From the NCBI GenBank assembly GCA_023091735.1, contig JALKBU010000148.1:1-64000 (forward strand): a stretch of DNA of 64,000 nucleotides, given 5' to 3'. The position numbers and the translations under genes were made by a program. Origin of the DNA: Trichomonas tenax. Lineage: Eukaryota; Parabasalia; Trichomonadida; Trichomonadidae. The notes beneath the pieces were generated by a model that had not been told where the DNA came from, did no database searches, and saw nothing but the letters and a program-made list of their open reading frames with translations. Positions 7,572-18,018 of the stretch are shown here, one piece after another (positions within the stretch are counted from its first letter, which is position 1; each line of letters begins with the position of its first letter).

Positions 7572-9683
7572 TTAAGAGGACTTTTTGTAAAATAACATGT
7601 AGGCAAAGGGAGAATGAAAATCATTGTAGGTGCATTCAGATACTTTCTTATCATCAAAGCGAATAAATTTCGAACCAACTTTGCAAAAAGAAAAATAATG
7701 TCCATTTTCGAGACAGTCGCCATCATGCGCACAAACGCAAGCGATTTCGAACTTTTCTCCATTTAAGGAAAGGAAATCATCGAAGTTCACACATCTTGCA
7801 TCTTTCTTAGTTCTCATTGCCTCAATGTAAAATCGTTCCAAATGTACAATTAAAACATCTGGAAGTTCAGATATTTCAACAATTTTATTTGCACTCGCAA
7901 TAGATCCACATTTATTACAGAAATAATCTGAAAATTCGACTGGCTTGAGATATTCTGACAAGCATTCGCTTAATTGAACAACATTTGATTGTTTCAATTT
8001 CGCAACTCTTTCATTTTCGCCGCCGCAGAAACACTCAACATATTGACTTTCATCAACAACATCTGATCTGAGCATCTTCATCTTCTGCTCATTTGAAGCA
8101 TGTTCTGTTTGTTGTGCTATAATTGGAATAATACGTTTTGCATATGAATTATCTGTTGTGTGAAATTTCGTTTGCAAAAATTTATGGTTAACATCAGATC
8201 TTTTCGAATAAATGTCATCATCATATGGAAATACTTTTTCTTCAGGAGTAATGCGAGAATATTCTTTGATTTTCCTTGCATCCAAAATAAATGGATAATT
8301 GTTGTGATGACACAGAACTAAATTGCTGCTGTTAGAAGGATATTGAAGAACATAAAAAACCGTCTTTTTGCCAATATCATCAATCATTCCGAGACTAAAT
8401 TGATTTGATTCAGGTAAATACGTGGCAATTTGGCTTTCATATTGATCTGACAATAAATCATCAATATTATTGATTTCAGTCACTTTAATATCTTCATTTT
8501 CTGAATATGGAACAAAAATTGCTTTTATCTTTTTGTTGCAATCCTGTGGAAGGTTCAAAGAAAGTACAATAAAATCATCTTTCATTTTGATGCAATTATT
8601 GCAATTACAGCATTGAATTGTTGTGAGTTCTTTGCCCACAAAATGTTTTCTTAAATTCTCTCCAATATTTTCCATTTCTTCGAAAAATGCATTTAATGCT
8701 GTGCAAACAAGTTCATGGCTGTCTTCTTGCTCAAAATTCTTGAATCTCGGAGCATATTTTGAAATTTGAATTTTCCAGTTACTAGGTGTGTACGGAGACA
8801 TGTTGATAAACTCATTCTGCTCGACAAGATTGAGGAATTCCTTACATAGAGGCATTGAGTTTGACGACTTAATTTTTTCCTTGTTTGCTAAAAAGAAGTC
8901 GATCAAAAGATCAGTGTGAAGAAGGCACTGCGTACCTGCATTCATGAAACATGTGCACCCAAGATTAACGAATCCATTAAGTCTTTTCTCTGTTTTTGAT
9001 GTTTCCGTATAATTATAATCTTGGCTCAAGTTTTTCTCGCAATCAACCAAAAATAGCTGATTTTCAGATATCAGGTATTCATTTAATTGTTTGGTAGTGT
9101 CTAAAATGCAATTGAAAACATTATTCGCAAAATTAATTAAATTAAAATCATTTTCTAAATTAAAGATTAATTTAACTTGTTCTTTCAGTGCTGCTACTGG
9201 AACAAATCGATCGACCATAATGCGCTTTCGCATTTTGTTAAAATCAATACGAATTGGAAGTTTTGAGAAATCAGGTAATAATTCATTAGATTGAGAATCA
9301 CGATATACAACTAAATGTATTTCTGGACCACCACCGAACCAATGCTTTAAAAGATTCCATAAACTCTTTGTTACGATAAAATAATCGTAATTAGGAACTA
9401 ATCCATACTTTAATTTGCTTCCATCAGCTATAGATGAATTATCTATTGGTGAGAGAACTATGTTTAAAGGGTCATTGTTCCTAAATCCAACAATTCGAAA
9501 GTATTTTCGATACCATTTCCCATCAATAGCATAAGCACCGTCTTCTATCAATATTTTTTCAGTCCTTTTTAATTCTTTTATTATTAAAATTTGATTCTCA
9601 GCTGAAGGAATTTGCATTAAAATTTTAAAAAGTGTCAAATTTTCCATAATTTTGCCATGTTTCATTTTTGGAAGAATTCTCAT
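7572..9683 (-). CDS. Ubiquitin carboxyl-terminal hydrolase (USP, peptidase C19) with DUSP domain
   Basis: A 703-residue cysteine protease that removes ubiquitin from proteins. Residues about 28-128 form a DUSP domain (DGKWYRKYF, LVPNYDYFIVTKSLWNLLKHWFGGGPEI in order). The catalytic domain runs from about 237 to 700: Cys box GFVNLGCTCFMNAGTQ with catalytic Cys245, a zinc-ribbon-like set of CxC/CxxC pairs (QCCNC, ECFCGG, YFCNKCG), and His box with DVLIVHLERF, GHYFSF (His about 662) and FDDKKVS (Asp about 677). All catalytic residues are present. The Cys box has GCTC where most members have GNTC. The architecture is that of the USP4/11/15 group, shortened by loss of a long insert. The ATG at 9683 is the first in frame; M7 and M13 are alternatives. 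It is flanked by inverted repeats on both sides. Confidence 0.9.
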   Translation of the reverse strand: MRILPKMKHGKIMENLTLFKILMQIPSAENQILIIKELKRTEKILIEDGAYAIDGKWYRKYFRIVGFRNNDPLNIVLSPIDNSSIADGSKLKYGLVPNYDYFIVTKSLWNLLKHWFGGGPEIHLVVYRDSQSNELLPDFSKLPIRIDFNKMRKRIMVDRFVPVAALKEQVKLIFNLENDFNLINFANNVFNCILDTTKQLNEYLISENQLFLVDCEKNLSQDYNYTETSKTEKRLNGFVNLGCTCFMNAGTQCLLHTDLLIDFFLANKEKIKSSNSMPLCKEFLNLVEQNEFINMSPYTPSNWKIQISKYAPRFKNFEQEDSHELVCTALNAFFEEMENIGENLRKHFVGKELTTIQCCNCNNCIKMKDDFIVLSLNLPQDCNKKIKAIFVPYSENEDIKVTEINNIDDLLSDQYESQIATYLPESNQFSLGMIDDIGKKTVFYVLQYPSNSSNLVLCHHNNYPFILDARKIKEYSRITPEEKVFPYDDDIYSKRSDVNHKFLQTKFHTTDNSYAKRIIPIIAQQTEHASNEQKMKMLRSDVVDESQYVECFCGGENERVAKLKQSNVVQLSECLSEYLKPVEFSDYFCNKCGSIASANKIVEISELPDVLIVHLERFYIEAMRTKKDARCVNFDDFLSLNGEKFEIACVCAHDGDCLENGHYFSFCKVGSKFIRFDDKKVSECTYNDFHSPFAYMLFYKKSS

Positions 9684-9707
9684 TAGTTATAAATTGTTTA
9701 AAAATTC

Positions 9708-9758
9708 GCACTGTGAAAAATTCTCATCAACATAACACTTTTGAATTTTTCACAGTGC
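9708..9758. promoter_or_regulatory. Perfect 16-bp inverted repeat upstream of the USP start
   Basis: GCACTGTGAAAAATTC (9708-9723) and its exact complement (9743-9758) flank a 19-nt spacer. The proximal arm is 25 bases before the USP ATG and contains TTTTTCACAG, close to a trichomonad Inr (TCAYW). Because of the symmetry the same element faces the other direction, so it might be a bidirectional start region or a protein-binding palindrome. Confidence 0.5.
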
Positions 9759-9877
9759 CAACGCCTGATTCATCAAAACCAAATGAAATTAATAAAAAAT
9801 CATCGCCAAGTGATCAAGTACAAAACTGTGTAAACTTGTCAACAAGCAAAATATTCCTTTTACTATTTTCCGTCTGA

Positions 9878-10236
9878 GCTGAGTCGAGAAGGATAAGGGC
9901 CCCGAATGACGAAATAGGAGAAAATAACCTTGCAACAACCCGCTATAAAAATGGATGCCATTATCTTTACGGAGCAGCTGGTCCTGATGTTCCAAAGTCA
10001 ATGGAATTAACATTCCACATACAGAAGAAGAAATTATATCAAAAGGTACAAAAGTTAAATGCCGTGAACCTGGAGACATTTTGGTAACTACAACTGTCGA
10101 CATAATTGGCCATAGAGACGACCATTCGATTTGTATCAACTCTGATCAAAACAGGGTAATTAAAAATAATTGTCCTAAAGTAAATGGACACAAACTTGTA
10201 AATTATGCTTTTACTACCACTTACATCCATTATTAA
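9878..10236 (+). pseudogene. Frame-broken coding fragment of unknown family
   Basis: Two overlapping + strand frames read like one protein with a shift near 10000-10050. The first (9878 to the stop at about 10087) includes ATTRYKNGCHYLYGAAGPDV. The second (about 10010-10236) includes KCREPGDILVTTTVDIIGH and ends in YIHY. Neither has a start ATG. The composition is less AT-biased than the flanks. I do not recognise the family. Confidence 0.4.
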
Positions 10237-10301
10237 ATAAGCTACCGTTAAATATAATATCAACTTTAATTCCATAAAATGAATGTGATAAAAATATTTT
10301 A

Positions 10302-11285
10302 TTAAACATCAACAATAAAAAAGTATGGTTCTTTTTTATCAGATTGGTTTTCGAGGACTATTAAAATAAATATGAAATATAGAAAGTTTATCTCACTCGT
10401 AAATTGTTGCAATAAGTATAGGAAAGAGGAAAAATAGTTAAAATAGAAATTAATAATTGAAGCAGCATTAATCCTTATTTCATAAAGCAACTCATTAAAA
10501 ATTATTTCACAATTCTTCGATTCAAGAAAAGTTAATTTTTTTGTTATTGTATTTTGAATAATATTTTCTGTTTCAGCATTACCAAATTTAGTCAAATCAA
10601 CAATATTGCAATTAATAGCTTTTATAATACCTGAATCTGATAATCTAAAAATAGTGCATGCTCTATAAGAACCGATAATTGAACAATTTTCAACTCTTAG
10701 GGTTCCTGATGTCATTTGGATCATTCCATACACATTTCCATTTGAAAGATTGTTAACAAAATTGCACATAATATTTTTGAAGTACCCTAATCTGTGGTAC
10801 AAAACTAACGATTCTGACTCAGTATTATTACAATATGAAGAGTAATTTGAAATACTTTCTTCATGTTGGCTTCCATTATAAAATCCCAGGCATTCATACA
10901 AATTATGATATGAAGAATTTGATGAACAAAACCCAGTGATTCCACAAAGAAAGCAAAAATAAGAATGTGCACCACTTCCTTCATTGATGGAACATTCAAC
11001 ACTGCAAAATTGTCTCTGTATAATGGAGCTTTTGCAATCAAAACGTATTGCTCCTCCAATTCGACATTTTTCAAAATAACAATTGGAATGAAGAAATTTT
11101 ATTCCATCATTCGCAAATACAAGAGATGTTTGCGAGAACCCTATAAATAAGCTTTTATAAATAAAATAATCATAAAAATTTATTGAAATTGTGCAATATT
11201 TGAGATAAGATCCTTTAAATTCAGTATTGTAATACTTACTCCAAATATCAAATGGGGTATTGTCACTATGAAATCTTGATGGTAT
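10302..11285 (-). pseudogene. Secreted beta-helix (Pmp-like) family copy, no start codon
   Basis: The - strand is open for 328 codons from a TAA at about 11286 to 10302 but has no ATG near its beginning. The first residues, FHSDNTPFDIWSKYYN, carry the signature shared with the copies at 37.9, 40.5, 46.8 and 59.2 kb. The body has short beta-helix-type rungs: NCYFEKCRIGGAIRFDC, QFCSVECSINEGSGAH, NCSIIGSYRACTIF. The GGAI motif is like those of chlamydial Pmp and trichomonad Pmp-like surface proteins. Near the C-terminus, INFLYFIFILIVL looks like a membrane anchor. The leader peptide expected before the signature is missing, so this is probably a 5'-truncated gene. The body is otherwise intact, so loss was recent or an upstream exon has been missed. 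Confidence 0.6.
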
Positions 11286-11310
11286 TTAATCTAAGTTACA
11301 ACAGTAAAAT

Positions 11311-11340
11311 TGACACTTTGAGAGCCTCATAAAAGTGTCA
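11311..11340. repeat. Small inverted repeat TGACACTTT/AAAGTGTCA
   Basis: 9-bp perfect arms at 11311-11319 and 11332-11340 lie just upstream of the - strand beta-helix relic and of the + strand one. Related AAAGTG(T)CA words occur near 12410, 15105, 60390, 60505 and 61540. Confidence 0.4.
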
Positions 11341-11443
11341 TTTTGTATAATGTTGACAAATTGTATTTGATTATTCTTCAATTCAATTATCAAATGTAAT
11401 TAACGTAAAATTCGAATATATAACATCAATAAATGATGGATGA

Positions 11444-12251
11444 GCAAATAAAATAAACAAAATTAATAATGTGATTAAATGTTGTAATTTTATAAATTGT
11501 TCAACTCCCAAAGAAGGAGGAGCAATATACATATCCAACTCAAGATCAACTATTCAAAATAATATTTATCAATATTGTTACATATCAATTCAAAGCAATG
11601 CGATTCATGGAAATTCAGTTAGAACAATTTCAACTGATTTGTTATTCTCATTCTGTTCAACTTTAATGCCTGGACCAAGCACAAGGAAAACATCTGATGG
11701 CTGTGTTTGTACTCGCCAAGGTAAAATAATTAGAAATAAAAACAATGCCACAGCAAATTTTGGATCCCAAGAAGGAAGTCTTATATCTATTTGGAACAGC
11801 TATCCAGGAACATCTTTGAAATTTAGTCAAATATTTGATGGTATTGGTGATTTGTTTTTTTTTTTTTTTTTTTTTTTTTTTTGAAGAAGTTCAGTGTTCA
11901 TTTGAAGTAGAAAAATGTAATTTCATCAACGGTACTAAACTTGTTTATTTAATAGTGGTTGAAATGCCGGCAAGAATAAATGAATGTATTTTTATAGGAA
12001 CAAAAAATGCCGTAAGAGGAATTGAATTTGTTATGTTTGTAAATTGTATTTCTGATATTCCAATACAACAATATTCTATAACAATTCTGGAAAATCTAAC
12101 ACCTTATTCTTTCTATTTTATAAGAAATATTTGCAACGAAAATCAATCATGTGAAAATGAGAAGCAATGTTTTAGATATCGTGGTTTGCTATCATTCATT
12201 CTAATTTCTATGACTATTTTGAATTATTTGAAAAACTCAATTATTTGTTAA
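11444..12251 (+). pseudogene. Pmp-like surface protein relic interrupted by a 28-T run
   Basis: The frame follows a TGA at 11441, has no ATG, and reads CCNFINCSTPKEGGAIYISN, STIQNNIYQYCYIS, HGNSVRTI and DGCVCTRQGKIIRNKNN. These are beta-helix rungs with the F-x-N-C and GGAI motifs of Pmp-like proteins. At 11855-11882 an uninterrupted run of 28 T breaks the frame. The protein resumes in another frame (EKCNFINGTKLVYLIVVE) and ends with a hydrophobic segment (LLSFILISMTILNYL) at 12251. Missing start plus frameshift make it a pseudogene. The run length could be wrong in the assembly. Confidence 0.65.
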
Positions 12252-12464
12252 ATATTGCCAATCTTCCCATGGAGTTAATGATTATGCTTTGAAGTTAGTC
12301 AAAAACTAATGATATTAAAGTATAATTTAGATATTTAAATTCTGCATGTGATGCCAATATCAGAGAGGTACGATATGAATTTTGTCGGATGACTTCACTA
12401 ACCTTGTGAAAGTGACAAAAATGTAAATGAAAATTTTTATTGCTTTTTGATTAATTTCAAATAT

Positions 12465-12981
12465 TAAAAATGCAATATTCGAAGATATTGTTTCAACTAC
12501 TGAAGGTGCAGCAATTCGTTTGTCAGGAAAAGACAGTTTGATTCAATGCTGCCAATTTTCTCGATGCTCTTCATTAAATGAAGGTGGATGTATCTATAAC
12601 ACTGATGCTAGTTCAGTAATGATTAATAATATTTTTGATTATTCTTATATTTCAACCAGGGCTCTTCATGGAAATACTATTCGATTGATTAACTCGAATC
12701 TCTTTTGTTAGTTTCTGTTCTACATTTTTATGTGGTCCTTCTAACAATCAAGTTGCGGATAGCTGCATATGCACATCTGTTGGGAAAATATGTATTTATG
12801 CGTTCACGATCCAAATCACTTTCGCAACAACATCAATTGGAACGCTGTTCCTGATAGTGGTGTCGTTTTTTCGCATTCGATTTTGTATTTTTCAGAATGT
12901 AATTTGATAGGGTGTCACAGGACCGTTAATTATCTCAAGATAGGAAAGACTTTTGGACATGCCACTAGCACCATCTTATAG
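12465..12981 (+). pseudogene. Pmp-like surface protein relic, second tandem copy
   Basis: It reads in frame IFEDIVSTTEGAAIRLSGKD, then QCCQFSRCSSLNEGGCIYN, INNIFDYSYIS, HGNTIRLINSN, parallel to the copy at 11.5 kb. The frame breaks near 12705. The next frame gives CSTFLCGP and DSCICTSVGK, homologous to CSTLMPGP and DGCVCTRQGK in the first copy, and a further shift follows near 12830. There is no start ATG. The two relics are a tandem duplication of one gene, now diverged. Confidence 0.6.
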
Positions 12982-13763
12982 GAATTCCATTTGTCACAAA
13001 CATATAGTAAAATGAAGTTCTATATACATCTGCATTATAATTTTCCCCCTCGTTTTTAAAACTCACCCCTCTTTTTTGGACCTTAAAAGTACGTTTATTT
13101 TCATTTTTTTCATGGGCATCATGTTGAGGTTGCTCTTTCATGACGAAAAAGAGTTAACAAACAACCAGAACAATGATGAAGGTCTTCAATATCTAGTGTT
13201 GTTTGCATTAAGCTACTAGACAGTCTCTTCAGATGGTCCCCACAAAAGTTGGGCTCAACAAAATTGCTTCGGACTAATATCTGACAAAATACTCTATAAC
13301 AAAGAAACCTTCAGTCAATCTCAAATATGACATTTTTGCAGCCGCTTTCTATAGTCCACAAAGTTATTTTGTTGATAAACTTATGCTTGGTTGCATAGTG
13401 CAGGTTCTGCAATAAAAAAATTGTGTTAGACTTCAACATATATTCTTGGAGATAGAGAAAATTAGTTTTCAACACAACCTACGTGTATTATCGTTACCAC
13501 TGAAGAGTTGCATTTATGTTTTTGATAAGTAGACAATATTATGAAGATCCTGAAGAGATAAACATTAGTTACAATTAAGACATGATGAAAATCTCAAAAT
13601 CTGACATTCTTCAAAGATGTCGACTCAGAGTCATACATGCTTAATTAACTTGCCAATCTTCAATACTTTTTTATGATTCATCAAGTCTAAATTTAGCATG
13701 TTGAATTGGATAGTGTGTTAGGAAAAAACTTAAAGCCAAGTAACAAAAATAAATTACATAAAA
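12982..13763. other. Spacer without a supported gene
   Basis: AT-rich, with several CCCCT words near 13045-13072 (the complement of the AGGGG words seen elsewhere). No frame shows family resemblance. Confidence 0.4.
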
Positions 13764-14202
13764 ATGAAAAATTTTGTTATTTCTGGATTTTTTAGTATGA
13801 TGTCAATAATTGGACTTCATACAATAAGACTGAATCAAAGAATGATTCTGAAATGTCAAGTACAGGTGTGCGCGGTTCCAATTCTCAAAATTTCGATGAA
13901 ATTACCCATGAAATATCAATTTCGTATTATCTCACCGAGCCTTCAATATTGGTTAATGACATCATGAACATTTACTCATATAACAGTTTACTATCTATCG
14001 ATATAAACAGAATTGTTCTAAGTTTATTCAATTTTGAGATAATTAGCGGTGCTGGGACACCCTATATTAATAATAGAGTTTTCAATTTGGGACTCTGAAG
14101 CGCAAATATTTTCAATCAAAAGTTATTTTATTAATAATTCGAATATGACAGAAGCTTCTAGAATTGTTACAGAAAATGAACTTAATGAAAAATTTTGACT
14201 GA
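13764..14202 (+). pseudogene. Beta-helix surface protein relic
   Basis: Three frames alternate. One from about 13797 reads SSTGVRGSNSQNF, EISISYYLTEPSILV and then FNFEIISGAGTPYI to a stop at about 14098. Another continues IWDSEAQIFSIKSYFINN and SNMTEASRIVTENE to 14202. The -F-x(2)-I-S-G-A-G- and -S-Y-F-I-N-N- phrases are rungs of the same type as in neighbouring relics. The assignment is by pattern only. Confidence 0.4.
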
Positions 14203-14399
14203 CTTCCAAACAAAAAAACACAATTGCAACATTCATCTGAATACTCAATGCATTTCCAAGCTCAACATCTATTTTCATTTCTCTATTAATATAGCCTGAA
14301 TTTCTTTCTATGTTAATGAATATAAAAACATTTGCTTCATTTTTAACACTTTTTTCAATAAAACTAAGAAAACATCAGTATTCATAATATAGTTTATCG

Positions 14400-14820
14400 A
14401 GCGATTCATTGAACATTTTAACACTCATAAATGCTGATTCTATAGCAGTATTTCATAACATGATCAGAATTGCAAAGAATAATATTATGTTCTTCTTTCA
14501 TCTGCGAATGAAAACAAATCAGCAATTAAACTTGTCCTTGAGTGCATTGGATATAAAACTTCTTAACTCAGGGTCTGTACTTCGAACAGTTTCGGAGTTC
14601 TGATATCTGAACTGCATATTTTGCTCTGCGCTCATCAAAGCAATTGCTGAATTCAAGTCACTGAATCTTAAAATGAAGCAAAGCAATTTTGAGTTTTCTA
14701 ATATTGCCAACAATACAGAAACAAGTTATAGTAATTCCATCTCATATTTTATGGTAGTCAAGATGGCAATATACAAACAATCAACACTAAGAAAACAGGA
14801 AACTCAAAAATATTAATATT
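14400..14820 (+). pseudogene. Scattered beta-helix fragments
   Basis: Short in-frame phrases such as ANENKSAIKLVLECIGYKTS and KQSNFEFSNIANNTETSYSN occur with stops between them, in the same strand and style as the relics on either side. No complete gene can be drawn. Confidence 0.3.
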
Positions 14821-15246
14821 AATAAACACTCCGCAACAAACATTCGATTAACTGCACAAAACATTTCATTTTTCTGATATTTCTTTCTCTTGTTGAAAAG
14901 TTCATTTAAAGTTCGAAGCATTTTTTGCTCAGTTTCCTCTCATTTTCAGAGGAAATACATTAATTTTCAATATCAGTACTTGTTTAGAGAAAAATTTTTC
15001 GATGTTTTTGAAATTTCGAGTGATCGGCCTTCAATAAGTTTCTCGCAAGTAGGTGAATACCGGAAAATTCCTTCTCCATTGGCCGAAGTCCATTAGCGAA
15101 CCTTAAAGTGTCAAAAAAATTGAATGCTTCCGATTTTTGAAAAGCATACAAAAAAAGAATTCTGATGGAAACAACCCCTTTCTAAACCGAGTACATAATT
15201 TAAATGGTTTCTTTCAATTGCTTTGAAAATCTAACGATGAAAATCG

Positions 15247-15666
15247 ATGTTTCTGAACCCTGTCAATCATAACAAAATTGTGGCATCTCTTTCAATTTTT
15301 TATGTTTTTTTATCCTTTTTTTTCTTCGGAGCATTTCATTTCACACTCCACATTTATTTTTCGTGGTACAGATACTTTTCTGGCAATAATTATCAAGAAT
15401 ATTCGAACAAAAAGTCTCCACTGACATTAGATGATAGAAATTATTTTATCAGTGCCTGCAAATTTAAAGATACTATAAATGGCAGTGCTATTAACCTTCC
15501 AGCTTTAGGAAGAAATGCTTTAGTTCTTCATGAATTTTGTTCTTACACGAATTACTCTAAAAGTGATGGACATGGGGCTGTTTTTATTTTCAAAATGGTT
15601 GTGAATGTATCCAAGAAGGAATCAAATACAGCAAATCCTATGTTCAATATATGTATTTTTAGATGA
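15247..15666 (+). pseudogene. Truncated secreted beta-helix protein, N-terminal part
   Basis: ATG at 15247 opens 139 residues. Residues about 13-30 are strongly hydrophobic (SLSIFYVFLSFFFFGAFHF) and could be a signal peptide. Next comes FHFTLHIYFSWYRYFSG, resembling the H-x-D...W..YY signature with changes, then YFISACKFKDTINGSAINL and HEFCSYTNYSKSDGHGAVF, two clear beta-helix rungs. It stops after CIFR, far short of the roughly 320 residues of its relatives. It might be translated as a short secreted peptide, but a truncated relic is more likely. It is the only relic in this cluster with an intact leader. Confidence 0.45.
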
Positions 15667-16922
15667 ATTGATGAACAATTAACATCGCTCTCAATTTTAT
15701 ATATCTATTAAAATTTTCACTATTTCAATGTTTTAATGTTAGAAGTTTATTATGTTAATATCTCAAAAAGATTTAAAGCAACTTAGTTTTGAGGATTTTT
15801 AAAATTTTTTTCAATTCGAGGAACTTTTCTCTTTTTTTTAATTTAAAGATATTGATGAAAAAAATTCAAAGACATGCAATTATAATCAATTATCATCTTA
15901 TTTAATTTTCTTATGAGTAAAATTGAATATTTTTTATTCAATTGCCACAGTCTTTATGAAATCAAAGTTTATAAACATAGCTATAAATATATAAATTTAG
16001 CCATAGTTTGCAATAAAAATGAGATCTGAGGAGAGACTTAAATTCTAAAAGTTGAAGTAAATCATTCACGAAATGATACACATTAATAAGAAGAATAAGA
16101 TAATCCAAATTAAATAAGATTTCGTCAGGAAGAAGAGGCAAATATAAAAACAAATATTTGAAATTTAAAAGTCAATCTTCTGACTATTGGAATTAGCCTA
16201 ACTGGCTCCGAAGAAGTGATACAAGTTGTTTATAAAAATTTCATGATATTTTGTATACATAATTCTTTATATAAAGACTTAAATCAAAAATATTAAGATT
16301 TCACTTTTGTGAAATACTAAAATGTACAGAGAATGAAAACATAATGCCAAATAGCTATATCATATTATCGCGCCAATGATCAATCTCTTTTTGTTGAATA
16401 AAATCATCTAAAAAAACAAAAATTTTTAAAAGTGACATTTTAAATTTAAATTTTTGAGAGAGAATTCAAAATTAGAGGAGAGTAAAAATATGCGTATCTT
16501 AGTTATATAGATAGAGAATATTATTTATTCGCTGATTAGATCATTTTGTTTTTTTCAATAAATCAACTTTTGAACCAATATACAGAATTTGATTTTATAT
16601 TCAATTTTTTGAAATTATATACAAAATTTGAGCTGGGAAAATGTAACCATGTAAATATGCAACCTGGTTATATTGATACAGGATCTGAACTAGACAAAAA
16701 TTAGACAATTTTCGTTTTTCAATATATTTCAATTCGCAATTAAATTCATTCTTCAATGAAGAAGCTTATTGATTTTGATTATTAATGAGTTTTTATCTAA
16801 ATATCATATTTTCTGTTTAAAAAATAGATAGCAATTTTATATCCTTAAAATATGAATAACTGTATGATGCTTGAAATGCTTGTTATTCATGCGGTTGTTA
16901 AGAAATTTTCTGAATTTATCAA
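15667..16922. other. AT-rich spacer without a supported gene
   Basis: No frame of note. The last bases form the Inr of the next gene. Confidence 0.45.
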
Positions 16923-16935
16923 TCATTTTTATTAA
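16923..16935 (+). promoter_or_regulatory. Inr-like element before the gene at 16936
   Basis: TCATTTTTATTAA directly precedes the ATG and fits the trichomonad initiator (TCAYTW...), implying a leader of about ten bases and fixing the start. Confidence 0.6.
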
Positions 16936-17613
16936 ATGCTACTTGAGCTCAGCGAAGAGAAGTTTAGAGTGAACTCCGTCAAGGGCATCAATCGCAAAGG
17001 AGACTATAACAGTATGATGAATGCCTTCAAGAGGATTGATCAGACGAAAATAAACAACGAAAACATCACAAAGTTGAACAACTTCCTTGCATCTAATCTA
17101 AAATGTGTTCCATCTGCGATCATTGCACGAACACTGGCGCTGGTTCCTATGCAATCAAATGTTTTCAAGAATAACGCTCGCGACTCCCCAAGGAAGAAAA
17201 AATTAGTTGATCTCGCACTAAGGGCATTCATGCCGAAGTTCGAGAGTGTTCTCAGAACATTCAGATACATCAAGTTACAAAGCTTGTCATATGACTTCGA
17301 TCCATTCGAGAAATTCAAAGAGTGCATCATTTCATGGTTGCAGGAAAGGATTTACCCAATCGCATTCAAAGAACTGACCTATGCTTGCTCAATCGCTCAA
17401 TGCGCGTTCGAAGGAAACGTCATCGTTGCTTGCTTCAACAAAAGCAGTTACATAATGTTTTACTAACTTCAATGCAGCAATTCCTTTGTTGACAAAAGGA
17501 GGCAAAACAAAACGCCAACAACAAGCAATGAAGCGTCTCCTTTTGAAACAGATTTTAAGCAATTTGATGTTGACTCGATGTTTAATCAAATTTGCGAAGA
17601 TCTATTTTTCTAA
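16936..17613 (+). pseudogene. Frameshifted gene of unknown function
   Basis: The ATG follows a good Inr. The first 170 residues are mainly charged and helical (EEKFRVNSVKGINRKG, SPRKKKLVDLALRAFMPKF, ECIISWLQERIYPIAF) with richer codon use than the spacers, so it was a real gene. The frame stops at 17466, but the neighbouring frames carry on. One reads LQQKQLHNVLLTSMQQ; another, from about 17477 to the TAA at 17611, reads an acidic tail with SNEASPFETDF and ICEDLFF. Two small indels, near 17430 and 17475, would explain this. I do not recognise the family; a basic middle and acidic end suggest a nuclear protein, but that is a guess. Confidence 0.5.
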
Positions 17614-17946
17614 TTTCCTGATTATCCAAGCGACATGCAATTATAATTAATTATCAACTTATTTAATTTTCTTTTGAACAAAATTGAATATTTTTTTTAA
17701 TCAATTGTCACAATTTTTATGAAATCAAAATTTGTATACAGCTCTAAGCATATTCCACTAGTTGAATGTTTTATACAATGTTTTGTGCTATTGTATTCAT
17801 GATTTCATAAATTTCTAATCTCAAATTCACATTAATTTTTAATTTATTAAATAAGTTATGCTTACAAAAGATTTAGAACAATAATGCAAAGCTTATACAT
17901 CATTAAATGGCTGATTTGGCTTTGATACAAAAAAAACGAAAAATAT
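17614..17946. other. Spacer without a supported gene
   Basis: AT-rich. Bases 17630-17700 resemble 15880-15950 (ACATGCAATTATAATYAATTATC..., TTTAATTTTCTT, AAAATTGAATATTTTTT), so a stretch of about 90 bases is duplicated on either side of the broken gene. Confidence 0.45.
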
Positions 17947-18018
17947 TGAGGCCGAAGGGAGTCGAACCCCCAACCTTGAGATCTGGAGTCTCACGCAATG
18001 CCATTATGCTACAGCCCC
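17947..18018 (-). tRNA. tRNA-Trp (anticodon CCA)
   Basis: Read on the - strand the gene starts GGGGCTG at 18018 and ends CGGCCTC plus discriminator A at 17947, followed by ATATTTTT as a polymerase III terminator. The anticodon stem TGAGA/TCTCA closes the loop CTCCAGA, so the anticodon is CCA. The A box (TAGCATAATGG) and B box (GGTTCGACTCC) are intact. The acceptor stem has two wobble-type pairs and the T stem two G-T pairs, but the cloverleaf is complete. No intron is present. Confidence 0.9.
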
